6,413 bases of DNA from JBOGFI01 sp050743365 (GTDB lineage: Bacteria; Actinomycetota; Acidimicrobiia; IMCC26256; JACDBD01): assembly GCA_050743365.1 (NCBI GenBank), contig JBOGFI010000125.1:1-6413 (forward strand). The letters are read 5' to 3'. Position numbers and translations under genes: made by a program. The stretch's first letter is position 1. Each line of letters starts with the position of its first letter. The notes under the pieces are model-generated. The model was not told where the DNA came from, searched no databases, and saw only the letters and a list, made by a program, of their open reading frames with translations. Of this stretch, positions 1 to 6,164 are shown piece after piece.

Positions 1-660
1 CCGCAACGCGGCGCGGTCGCCGGACCCCGGGATGCGGGCCAGCACCGGCGCGTCGGTCAGGAGCTCGACCGCCTCGCGCGCCCGTCCGGCCGGCAGTCGG
101 CCGGCGAGCACGCCGGCGAGTGCGGCGAGCTCGGCCGTCACGATCAGGGTGATCAGGAACGCCAGCAGAGCGTTGCGCGCGGGTGCAGGCTCGGCAGGGC
201 CACTCGGCGTTCGGGCCGGCGAGACGATCTCGATCGCGTTCCGGCCCCGAGCGGTGGCGTTGAGCGCGTTCACGACGCTGTGCGCGAGCCGGCGGGCGGC
301 ATCGGCGGACGGTCCCTCGGCCCGTATGGTCACGAAGCCCGCGGCCCCGGTGTCGGCCGAGACCCGTCCCCGGGCGGTGGACAGCCCGATCTCGAGCCCG
401 GAGCGGTCGATGGCGTCTCGGAGGACCTTGGTCGTCGACGCCAGGGCCGCGAGGCGCTCGGAGACGACGTCGACCTCGTCGGCGGTGATCTCGCCGCCCC
501 TGACCGCCGGGCTCGGGAGCGCGTCGATCGTCGCCTTCGATTGGTAGACGTCCGACTGCGTCGCGCTCCACCCGTACGTGATCAGGGCAACGGCGAAGGC
601 GACAACCAGGATCAGCCATCGGCTCTGCCACATGAGCCGGAAGTGCTCGGCGAGATCCAT
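1..660 (-). CDS. Wzz/YveK-type polysaccharide chain-length regulator, N-terminal part (probable tyrosine autokinase; truncated by window edge)
   Basis: Reading the minus strand from an ATG at 660-658 gives 220 residues with no stop before the window edge, so the C-terminus is missing. It starts MDLAEHFRLMWQSRW, the usual short cytoplasmic lead of Wzz proteins. A first membrane segment (about 16-32) is followed by an extracytoplasmic part of about 130 residues, a Pro-rich stretch before the second membrane helix (147-162) and that helix (164-187). A cytoplasmic PVLARIPGSGD motif follows at 205-215. This order is known for Wzz/YveK/CapA proteins, which control polymer length, and PVLxxIP typically leads into a BY-kinase domain in actinobacterial fusions. 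The short extracytoplasmic part without long coiled coils fits the Gram-positive type. The kinase domain itself is inferred, as it would lie outside the window. No strong ribosome site precedes the ATG (only GGCGGG close to it). It is transcribed away from the polymerase gene. Confidence 0.88.
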   Translation of the reverse strand, partial: MDLAEHFRLMWQSRWLILVVAFAVALITYGWSATQSDVYQSKATIDALPSPAVRGGEITADEVDVVSERLAALASTTKVLRDAIDRSGLEIGLSTARGRVSADTGAAGFVTIRAEGPSADAARRLAHSVVNALNATARGRNAIEIVSPARTPSGPAEPAPARNALLAFLITLIVTAELAALAGVLAGRLPAGRAREAVELLTDAPVLARIPGSGDRAALR

Positions 661-794
661 GGCCCGCCGAGGGTACCGTACGGCACTCCGACCGGCGGAG
701 CCTGCGAGCGGCATGTGCTGGAATCGCGTGCGGATGTCACGCAGACGCGCGCGCTCATCACCCACCCGCAGCCCCGGCTGCTGCCACCGCGTCA
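661..794. promoter_or_regulatory. Divergent intergenic region between the Wzz-type gene and the polymerase operon
   Basis: This stretch separates two divergently transcribed genes, so it must hold promoters for both unless transcription enters from elsewhere. On the minus strand TACCCT (675-670) fits the actinobacterial TANNNT -10 pattern and ends 9 bases before the ATG at 660. If used, the mRNA would be leaderless or nearly so. I see no good -35 for it. Two small adjoining palindromes, GGTACC (672-677) and CCGTACGG (676-683), overlap there. On the plus strand I see no convincing -10/-35 pair and no clear Shine-Dalgarno sequence before 795/801. The assignment rests mainly on gene orientation. 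Confidence 0.35.
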
Positions 795-2222
795 GTGTCA
801 ATGGCGCGTAGCCCGTCGGTACCCGGGCCCTCGGGGTCGATCGACTCGCGGCCGAGGTTCGTCGCTCCGACCGACGCGCGTCAGAGCACCCTGTTCGTCC
901 TCACGGCCGTCCTGGTGGGTGATGTGGTGCTCGCGGTCGCGCTGCGCACACGTGGCCTCCTGTCCCTTCTGCTCGCGCTGGTCCCGCTCCCCCTGGTCGC
1001 CGTGCTGGGCCTCGCACTCCTCCGCCGGCCACAGCGCGGCGTGCTCGTGCTGGCAGCGCTGCTGCCCTTCGACGGGCTGCACCAGCTCGTGCCGTTCCCG
1101 TCGGGGTGGAAGGAGGCGCTCGTCGTGCTCACCCTGACGGCGACCTTCGTGGCTCCTCCCGAAGCGCGGGGCACGCCGGGGCGCAAGCCGCCGAGCTGGT
1201 GGGTGCCAACTGCAGGCCTGCTCGCGCTCGCGCTGACCTCGGCGGTCGCGGTCAGCGCGACCCGCGGGCTGGTCGGGCTCAAGATCGGGTTCTTCTACGT
1301 ACTGGTGGCCGTGATCGTCTGGCGCTGCCCGTTCAGCGCGCGCGAACGGGACCGGCTGGTGACCATCCTGATGGTTGCGGGCTTCGTCACCGCCGTGATC
1401 GGGGTCGTCCAGCAGGTCCTGGGGCCGGAACGGCTCGTCGAGTTGGGCTGGGAGTACAACACCAATGTCCGCTTTGCCGGCGGCTATCTCCGCTCGTTCT
1501 CGACCTTCGACACCAACTTCGGGTTCGCGCTGTTCCTGATGATGGTGGTCCTCGTCGGCGTGCCGAGCGCGCTGCACGATCTCCGGCGCCCGAGGAACGT
1601 GCTGTTCCTACTCGTCCTCCCCGTCCTCGGCATGGCCCTCGCCTTCACGGTCACGCGTGCCGCCTGGCTGGGCCTGACCGTGGGCCTCGGCTATCTGGCG
1701 ATCACCCGACTCCCCCCTCTGCGGACCGTGCTCGTCCACGGGATCGTGCTCGGGACGGTGGCGCTGCTCGTGGCCGGCGGCTACTCGTCGGCATTCCTGT
1801 CACAAGCCAGCTCCGATGAGCGCTTCGACCTCTGGCGGCAGAACGTCGGGCAGCTCGCCGACCACCCGCTCGGGGTCGGTGTCGGGGCCAGCGGCAGCGC
1901 GGCCGAGAAAGTGCAGGAGCTCACCGGAGGGGGCGACGAGGTCTTCCAGCCCGACAACTACTACTTCAAGACCGCGCTGGAGCTCGGGGTGCTCGGTCTC
2001 TGGCTCCTGCTCGTGCTGCTGGTGACGGCGTTCGCGGCTGCGCACGTCGCCGGGGGCGACTCGAGCGGCGCCGACGCCGCCCTGGCGTCCGGGGTCGCGG
2101 CCTTGGTGCTCGCGACCGCAGCCGTCTCCACCGTCGCCACGTATCTCGAGGTCTTCCCCATGGATGCCTACTTCTGGCTGCTCCTCGGGGTTGTCGCGGC
2201 GTGCGAGCCCGAGTCACGCTGA
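795..2222 (+). CDS. O-antigen ligase/Wzy-like polysaccharide polymerase, multi-pass membrane protein
   Basis: A 475-residue, very hydrophobic protein with about a dozen predicted membrane segments, beginning near residue 32. It has the family landmarks in order: a VVQQVLG segment (204-210) before a soluble piece; FSTFDTNFGFAL (235-246), matching the usual GTF-x-NPN-x-FA signature; TVTRAAWLGL (285-294), matching the T-x-SR-x-AWLGL helix; and a large extracytoplasmic loop with DERFDLW (341-347), DHPLGVGVG (356-364; H357) and QPDNYYFKTALELGVLG (385-401). The Arg of helix TxTR and the Arg/His of the loop are residues generally considered functional in WaaL/Wzy proteins. In a locus with Wzz- and Wzx-type genes, polymerisation of lipid-linked repeat units is likelier than ligation to lipid A, but the sequence alone does not separate the two. 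The start is GTG 795 or ATG 801; neither has a clear Shine-Dalgarno sequence. Its end overlaps the next gene by 22 bases. Confidence 0.9.
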   Translation: MSMARSPSVPGPSGSIDSRPRFVAPTDARQSTLFVLTAVLVGDVVLAVALRTRGLLSLLLALVPLPLVAVLGLALLRRPQRGVLVLAALLPFDGLHQLVPFPSGWKEALVVLTLTATFVAPPEARGTPGRKPPSWWVPTAGLLALALTSAVAVSATRGLVGLKIGFFYVLVAVIVWRCPFSARERDRLVTILMVAGFVTAVIGVVQQVLGPERLVELGWEYNTNVRFAGGYLRSFSTFDTNFGFALFLMMVVLVGVPSALHDLRRPRNVLFLLVLPVLGMALAFTVTRAAWLGLTVGLGYLAITRLPPLRTVLVHGIVLGTVALLVAGGYSSAFLSQASSDERFDLWRQNVGQLADHPLGVGVGASGSAAEKVQELTGGGDEVFQPDNYYFKTALELGVLGLWLLLVLLVTAFAAAHVAGGDSSGADAALASGVAALVLATAAVSTVATYLEVFPMDAYFWLLLGVVAACEPESR

Positions 2223-3247
2223 GCGCTCTCGCCCTCCGGCCGGGTGGGAGCGGAGTGCAGACGTACATCCGGGAGCTGCTCCGGGCGCTGCCGGCCGCCG
2301 TCGACGCCGAGCTGACGGCCACCGTGCAGCGCGATGCCGTGAGCGAGCTACCCGCCGGGGTGTCGGCACGAACGTATCCGGTCGCCGACGGGATCCGCCG
2401 GGTCTCGGCGGCGCTGCGGTCCGTCGGTGACGCCGATCTCGTACACGGCCTCGATGCCACGCTGCCCGCGCGCGTGCGCGTGCCCTCGGTCGTCACCGTC
2501 CACGACCTGGCGGTGTTCGACATCCCGTGGGCGTTCAGCCGCCGGCGCGCCCTGGGAAGACGGCTCTTGCTCCGGCACGCGGCGCGCGCCGCCGATGCTC
2601 TCATCGCCGTGTCGCCGTTCACCGCTGAGCGGCTGCGCGCCTGCTTGGGCCGTGACGCGTTCGTGATCCCGGAGGCGCCGGCGTCCGGGTGCGTGCCGGC
2701 GACGGCGGAGGCGATCGACGGGGTCCGGGACAAGTACGAGCTCGCCGAGCGGTTCGTGCTCCATGTCGGAAACATCGATCCTCGCAAGGATCTCGGCGGG
2801 CTGTCGGCGGCGTGCGCCCGGGCGGGGGTGCCCCTGGTGCTGGCCGGCGTCCCCTCGCGGTCGTCGGCGACCGATGGGCTCCGGGCCCAGCTGCTCGGCT
2901 ACGTGCCCCCTGCCGATCTCAACGCGCTGTACGGTGCCGCCACCATGGTGGCGTACCCGTCGCGCTACGAGGGCTTCGGGCTGCCCCCTCTCGAGGCGAT
3001 GGCGTGTGGGGCGCCCGTGGTGGCCGCGCGCGTCGCCTCGCTGCCCGAGCTGGTCGGTGACGCCGCCCTGCTTGTCACGCCGGGCGACACGGGCGAGCTC
3101 GCCGCCGCGATCGCGGACCTCGTCGCCGATGAGGGTCACCGGCGCGAGCTGGCGGGCGCAGGGATGGCCCGCGCCCGTCGGTTCAGCTGGGATCACACCG
3201 CCGCGCTCACCGCCCGCGTCTACCGCGATCTGGGCGTGAGCGTCTGA
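2201..3247 (+). CDS. Glycosyltransferase, GT-B fold, family 4
   Basis: A 348-residue soluble cytoplasmic enzyme that would transfer a sugar from an activated donor to the growing lipid-linked repeat unit. The N-terminal Rossmann half carries the glycine-rich acceptor-side loop PGGSGVQTYI (14-23), VTVHDLAVFD (98-107, H101) and DALIAVSPFTAERL around 130-143. The donor half starts with FVLHVGNIDPRKD (185-197), whose GxxxxRK element is typical of GT4 phosphate binding. It then has LLGYVPPADLNALY and YEGFGLPPLEAMACGAPVV, holding the EX7E pair E257/E265 that contacts the donor. A C-terminal helix (FSWDHTAALTARVYRDL) crosses back to the first half, as in complete family members. Length is normal for GT4. 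The GTG start at 2201 lies inside the polymerase gene, implying one transcript and coupled translation. Donor and linkage cannot be read from the sequence; it resembles mannosyl- or rhamnosyltransferases only in general. Confidence 0.93.
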   Translation: MRARVTLSALALRPGGSGVQTYIRELLRALPAAVDAELTATVQRDAVSELPAGVSARTYPVADGIRRVSAALRSVGDADLVHGLDATLPARVRVPSVVTVHDLAVFDIPWAFSRRRALGRRLLLRHAARAADALIAVSPFTAERLRACLGRDAFVIPEAPASGCVPATAEAIDGVRDKYELAERFVLHVGNIDPRKDLGGLSAACARAGVPLVLAGVPSRSSATDGLRAQLLGYVPPADLNALYGAATMVAYPSRYEGFGLPPLEAMACGAPVVAARVASLPELVGDAALLVTPGDTGELAAAIADLVADEGHRRELAGAGMARARRFSWDHTAALTARVYRDLGVSV

Positions 3248-3251
3248 GGCC

Positions 3252-4493
3252 ATGCGCCGGCACGGGGTGCGAGCAACCAATCGACGTCGGAGATCGCGGG
3301 CTGCGGCTGAGCCCACGGTCGGGGGTCGCGGCGCGGGTCGCCGGGCCCTCGGGCGCGTGGTCGATGCCGTCCGGAGGTCCCAGGCGGCGCCGCTGCTCCG
3401 GTCCCGTCCCGTCCGCTACCTCCGGAAGAGGCTCGTGGGGATGCGCGAGCGCGAGGTGCTCTCGGCGCTGGGGGCGCTCGAGGCGGCCGGCGTGCGTGCC
3501 TGGGTCGCCGGCGGCTGGGGTATCGACGCGCTCGTCGGACGGCGCACGCGCCTGCATACCGACCTCGACCTCGTGCTGGACGCCGCGGCCGACCCCGTGC
3601 CTCCGGCCCTCGAGGCGCTGGCGGCGCTCGGGATCCGCTACGTGGACGAGGACGCGGTCGGCGGCCCGTGGTTCCCCGTCCTCGTGAAGGTGACCGACCG
3701 GGCCGGTCGAATGGTCGATCTGCTGCCGATGGAGCGCGGGGCCCTTCCACCCGACGCGTTCGCGACGGGCACGATCGGAGGCCGAGCCGTCGGATGCCTC
3801 TCGCCCAGCCTCCAGCTCGCCTTCCACCGCGGCTACCACCTGTCCCGAGCGGTACGCCGCGACGTCGCGCGACTACGCACCCGGTTTGGGCTGGTGGCGC
3901 CGCCGCCGCCTCCCGGCCCCATCGAGCGGATTTGGCGCCGGGCCCTGTGGCGCGGGCGCCGGCTCCGCCGACGCGTGCGACGCGAGCCCCACCCGAGCGT
4001 GAGCAGCCTGGTGATCCCGGTGCCCGCCGCCGATCCGGTCGTCCCACGCTGGCGGGAGCGCTCGGAGGCGGCGCGGACCGGCATCCCGAGCCATATCACC
4101 GTGCTGTACCCGTTCATCCCGCCCGACGCCATCGACGACGCCGTGGAGCGCGCCATCGCCTCGATCCTCGCCGGCTTTGCGCCGTTCCGCTTCCGCCTCG
4201 ACCGCGTCGAGCGGTTCCCGGGCGCGCTCTACCTCGCGCCCGAGCCCGTCGAACCCTTCGTGGCGCTGACCGAGGCGCTGTGGGCGCACTGGCCCGAGCA
4301 CCCGCCGTACGACGGCGCCTACGACACGGTGATCCCGCACCTCACCGTCTTCGACGGCGAGGAGCCGCCCGGCGTCGCGGAGGTGATCGAGGGAGCACTC
4401 CCGATCGAGGAAGAGGCACGCGAGATGTGGCTCATGGTGGAGGGAGCCGACGGCCGGTGGACCACCCGGCGCCGGTTTCCGCTCACGGGCTGA
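3252..4493 (+). CDS. Fusion of LinB/ANT(2'')-type nucleotidyltransferase and 2H phosphoesterase (2'-5' RNA ligase-like)
   Basis: Two domains in one 413-residue reading frame. Residues about 64-214 form a small nucleotidyltransferase: VAGGWGIDALVGRRTR (85-100), then H102-T-D-L-D with probable metal ligands D104 and D106, a third acid at D156 (MVDLLP), and the C-terminal signature CLSPSLQLAFHRGYHLSR (182-199). All are typical of the lincosamide/aminoglycoside nucleotidyltransferase group. Residues 217-221 are a proline run, followed by a basic linker with 11 Arg in residues 226-244. Residues about 252-413 are a 2H phosphoesterase with both motifs, HITVLYPF (H281, T283) and HLTVF (H363, T365), 82 residues apart. 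Each motif set looks catalytically complete. The substrate is unknown; modifying or clearing a nucleotide, nucleotide-sugar or glycan group is only inferred from the location. The gene lies 4 bases after the glycosyltransferase and is probably in its operon. The true start may be ATG 3441 (residue 64); see the ribosome-binding-site entry. Confidence 0.85.
   Translation: MRRHGVRATNRRRRSRAAAEPTVGGRGAGRRALGRVVDAVRRSQAAPLLRSRPVRYLRKRLVGMREREVLSALGALEAAGVRAWVAGGWGIDALVGRRTRLHTDLDLVLDAAADPVPPALEALAALGIRYVDEDAVGGPWFPVLVKVTDRAGRMVDLLPMERGALPPDAFATGTIGGRAVGCLSPSLQLAFHRGYHLSRAVRRDVARLRTRFGLVAPPPPPGPIERIWRRALWRGRRLRRRVRREPHPSVSSLVIPVPAADPVVPRWRERSEAARTGIPSHITVLYPFIPPDAIDDAVERAIASILAGFAPFRFRLDRVERFPGALYLAPEPVEPFVALTEALWAHWPEHPPYDGAYDTVIPHLTVFDGEEPPGVAEVIEGALPIEEEAREMWLMVEGADGRWTTRRRFPLTG
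3424..3431 (+). promoter_or_regulatory. Strong Shine-Dalgarno sequence that may set an internal start at ATG 3441
   Basis: GGAAGAGG sits 9 bases before an in-frame ATG at 3441. The outer ATG at 3252 has only GAGG (3246-3249) two bases away, too close for normal use. A start at 3441 begins MREREVLSALGALEAAGV, which is where nucleotidyltransferases of this family normally begin. By hand count, 8 of the first 20 codons from 3252 end in A or T, against 4 of the next 43, so the first 60 bases look weakly coding. GTG 3357 is a third option without a clear ribosome site. An N-terminal extension rich in Arg cannot be excluded. Confidence 0.5.
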
Positions 4494-4505
4494 CGAGTCG
4501 CAGCC

Positions 4506-6062
4506 TCAGGCGGGCGGCTCCATCGATTGATCGCCCGGCGAGCCGGGGGCGGGATCGGTCACGTCGAAGCGGGCGTTGCGCACGAGGGCTCGCAGCCCCC
4601 CCGGGCCGTCCACTCGGAGCAGGTGGAGCGATCCGAGGAACACGACCGCGGCGGTGCCGGTGGCCACGGGCCAGGGGAAGGAGGTGACGACGGCGACGTA
4701 GGCGGCGGCCATCGCCACACCTGCGACTGCCCCCCGCACGATCGCCGGCCACGGGACGCTCAGCACGCCGGGGGTGCGGCGCACCGCGCCGATCAGGAGG
4801 ACCGCCACGGCCACCTCGGTGATCACGGTCGCGACCGCGGAGCCATTGAACGAGTACGCCGGAATGAGGATCAGGTTCAGCCCGACGTTGAGGACGAGCC
4901 CGAGGAGCCCCGCCACCGCGTACGGCCGGTTGCGACCGACCGCGATCAGGATCACGAACGAGAGGTAGGACAGGAACTGGATCACGCCGCCCGCGACGAG
5001 CAGCCGCGCCGCGTCGGTCGACAGTTCGTAGCGGGAGCCGTACAGGAGCTCGATGAGGGGCCGGGCGACGAGCGCGAATCCGACACCGATGGCCACGCCG
5101 GCGACGGTGAGGAGCACGAGCGCCTGCCGCACGTGGCGCCGGAGCGAGGAGACGTCGTTCGGCCACGCCGCCACCATCAGCGTGATCACAGGGGTGAGGA
5201 GGGCTTGGGGAACGAAGATGGCGAGGTCGGCGAACTTGTAGCCGATCGTGTACTTGCCCACCGCTCGGGCGGAGTCGAGGGCCTCCAGCATCACGATGTC
5301 GACGCGGTAGTAGATGTGGACGAGGGCGGCGCCGATCGCCAGCGGCACCGCCTCCTTGAGCCATACCCACCAGCGTGAGGTGTCGGGCTGCAGGCGGAAA
5401 CCCATGCCTCCACGGTGCAGCGCCCACAGCCGCCAGCCCAACACCGCGATCTGCCCGGCGGTAGCGGTGAGGGCGAACAGCACGACGCTCCCGCGGTCGG
5501 TGACGGCGATCGCGAGCACGAGCGCGAGCTGCACGAGGGCACCCACCACCGTGCCCACGGCGAAGGGCCGGAGCCACAACCGCGCCTGGAACCAGACGAT
5601 GAAGCCGTTCGCCGGCGCGATGAAGAAGAAGCCCAACGCCGCGACCACCGTGGCCCAGAGGATCTTGGGTTCGTAGCCGCCTCCGACCACGATGCCCACC
5701 GCGACGACGAAGGACGTCAGGCCCACGACGAGGCGGAGGCAGATGTACGAGCCGACGAGGCGCCCTGCGTCGGCGCCGGCGTCGAGCACCTCCCGCAGCA
5801 CGACCCGGCCGATCTGCAGGTCGACGACGAAGCCGATGATTCCGAGGAGGCCGAACACGAAGGAGTAGCGGCCCCAATCGGACGGTGACAGCGCCCGGAC
5901 GATGACGACCGTGCCCGTCCAACCGGCGGCGGCCACGAAGACCCGCGCCACGTACAGATAGGTGGCGCCCGACCGCACTCCTTGGCCGGACGGCGCCGCG
6001 CCACCGGAATCAACCGGCGGGCTCAACCGGCCTCCCGTGGCTCGACGATCGGTGTGGGACAC
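4506..6062 (-). CDS. Polysaccharide flippase, Wzx/MOP superfamily
   Basis: A 518-residue protein with about 12-14 membrane segments, the normal size for lipid-linked oligosaccharide flippases, which carry undecaprenyl-linked repeat units across the membrane. After a polar lead of about 30 residues come the first helices (GATYLYVARVFVAAAGW and on, 32-59) and the VRALSPSDWGRYSFVFGLLG block (55-74) characteristic of the family. Later landmarks are WLKEAVPLAIGAALVHIYYR (234-253) running into VDIVMLEAL (254-262), YGSRYELS (341-348) at the end of a long helix, and LNLILIPAYSFNGSAVATVI (395-414), matching the LN-xxLIP-x-(Y/G)-xxGAA-xATxI motif. The tail (about 487-518) is polar. The GTG start at 6062 is preceded by GGGGGAAA (6077-6070), a usable ribosome site. 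The gene converges on the fusion gene across a 12-base gap. Specific substrate unknown. Confidence 0.93.
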   Translation of the reverse strand: MSHTDRRATGGRLSPPVDSGGAAPSGQGVRSGATYLYVARVFVAAAGWTGTVVIVRALSPSDWGRYSFVFGLLGIIGFVVDLQIGRVVLREVLDAGADAGRLVGSYICLRLVVGLTSFVVAVGIVVGGGYEPKILWATVVAALGFFFIAPANGFIVWFQARLWLRPFAVGTVVGALVQLALVLAIAVTDRGSVVLFALTATAGQIAVLGWRLWALHRGGMGFRLQPDTSRWWVWLKEAVPLAIGAALVHIYYRVDIVMLEALDSARAVGKYTIGYKFADLAIFVPQALLTPVITLMVAAWPNDVSSLRRHVRQALVLLTVAGVAIGVGFALVARPLIELLYGSRYELSTDAARLLVAGGVIQFLSYLSFVILIAVGRNRPYAVAGLLGLVLNVGLNLILIPAYSFNGSAVATVITEVAVAVLLIGAVRRTPGVLSVPWPAIVRGAVAGVAMAAAYVAVVTSFPWPVATGTAAVVFLGSLHLLRVDGPGGLRALVRNARFDVTDPAPGSPGDQSMEPPA

Positions 6063-6069
6063 GGGCCGG

Positions 6070-6077
6070 TTTCCCCC
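6070..6077 (-). promoter_or_regulatory. Ribosome binding site of the flippase gene
   Basis: On the minus strand GGGGGAAA is followed by a short spacer and then the GTG at 6062. It supports this GTG over the in-frame TTG and GTG codons at residues 13 and 29, neither of which has a purine-rich site as good in front of it. Confidence 0.5.
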
Positions 6078-6097
6078 GACGCCTGAGGACGACCACG

Positions 6098-6103
6098 TAT
6101 CCT
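6098..6103 (+). promoter_or_regulatory. Candidate -10 box for the last glycosyltransferase gene
   Basis: TATCCT fits TANNNT and lies about 60 bases before the ATG at 6165. I see no good -35 at 16-18 bases upstream, so it is weaker than the opposing candidate, with which it shares five bases. If real, the mRNA leader would be about 50 bases and would contain both inverted repeats. Confidence 0.28.
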
Positions 6104-6126
6104 AGCTAGCGGGGGCCACGCTCCAA
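6099..6126 (-). promoter_or_regulatory. Candidate promoter for the flippase gene
   Basis: On the minus strand TTGGAG (6126-6121) stands 16 bases from TAGGAT (6104-6099). The second box fits TANNNT and the first keeps the conserved TTG of a -35, so this is a reasonable housekeeping-sigma promoter. It would start a leader of roughly 30 bases before the GTG. The upstream box overlaps the palindrome at 6125-6139, so a protein bound there would affect it. By-eye match only. Confidence 0.35.
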
Positions 6127-6147
6127 CGCGTCACGCGTTCGAACGCG
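6125..6147. repeat. Overlapping perfect inverted repeats (three AACGCG arms)
   Basis: AACGCGTCACGCGTT (6125-6139) is a perfect inverted repeat of 7 bases around a single C, and CGCGTTCGAACGCG (6134-6147) is a perfect 14-base palindrome. They share the arm CGCGTT (6134-6139), which can pair either with AACGCG at 6125-6130 (3-base loop TCA) or with AACGCG at 6142-6147. ACGCGT also occurs twice as a direct repeat (6126-6131, 6133-6138). The block overlaps the candidate -35 of the flippase gene and directly abuts the AAGGA ribosome site (6148-6152) of the next gene. It could be an operator for a dimeric repressor or an mRNA structure; neither is proven. Confidence 0.6.
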
Positions 6148-6164
6148 AAGGACAGACCATCGCG

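Noticed and set aside
32..547. Plus-strand frame of 171 codons at the left edge
   Set aside because: Ser/Arg/Ala-rich with no domain; it lies antisense to the Wzz-type gene, which has a clear family layout.
2348..3316. Long open frame antisense to the family 4 glycosyltransferase
   Set aside because: Composition is Arg/His/Gly-rich with no recognisable motif; the plus-strand gene accounts for the coding signal.
3441..3896. Calling the nucleotidyltransferase an antibiotic resistance gene
   Set aside because: The motifs match the lincosamide/aminoglycoside nucleotidyltransferase group, but the fusion to a 2H domain and the polysaccharide context argue for another substrate. Family resemblance alone does not show resistance.
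4453..4471. Imperfect GCCGGTGG/CCACCCGGC stem near the end of the fusion gene
   Set aside because: It is bulged, lies in coding sequence and is not followed by a T-run, so it is not supportable as a terminator.
3999..4493. Independent 2H phosphoesterase gene starting at GTG 3999
   Set aside because: No ribosome site precedes it and the upstream frame is continuous with no stop, so a single fused protein is the simpler reading.
4534..4547. CCCGGC-GA-GCCGGG hairpin as terminator
   Set aside because: It lies inside the flippase coding sequence, has a two-base loop and no T-run on either strand; such stems are frequent in GC-rich coding DNA.
3668..4687. Plus-strand frame overlapping the fusion gene and running into the flippase 3' end
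   Set aside because: Arg/Pro-rich out-of-frame translation; the 3252-4493 frame has clear domain motifs across the same bases.
4483..5922. Long open frame on the minus strand within the flippase gene
   Set aside because: Its translation is Arg/Pro/Gly-rich low-complexity without domains, while the other minus frame (4506-6062) gives a proper membrane protein. It is a side effect of high GC content.
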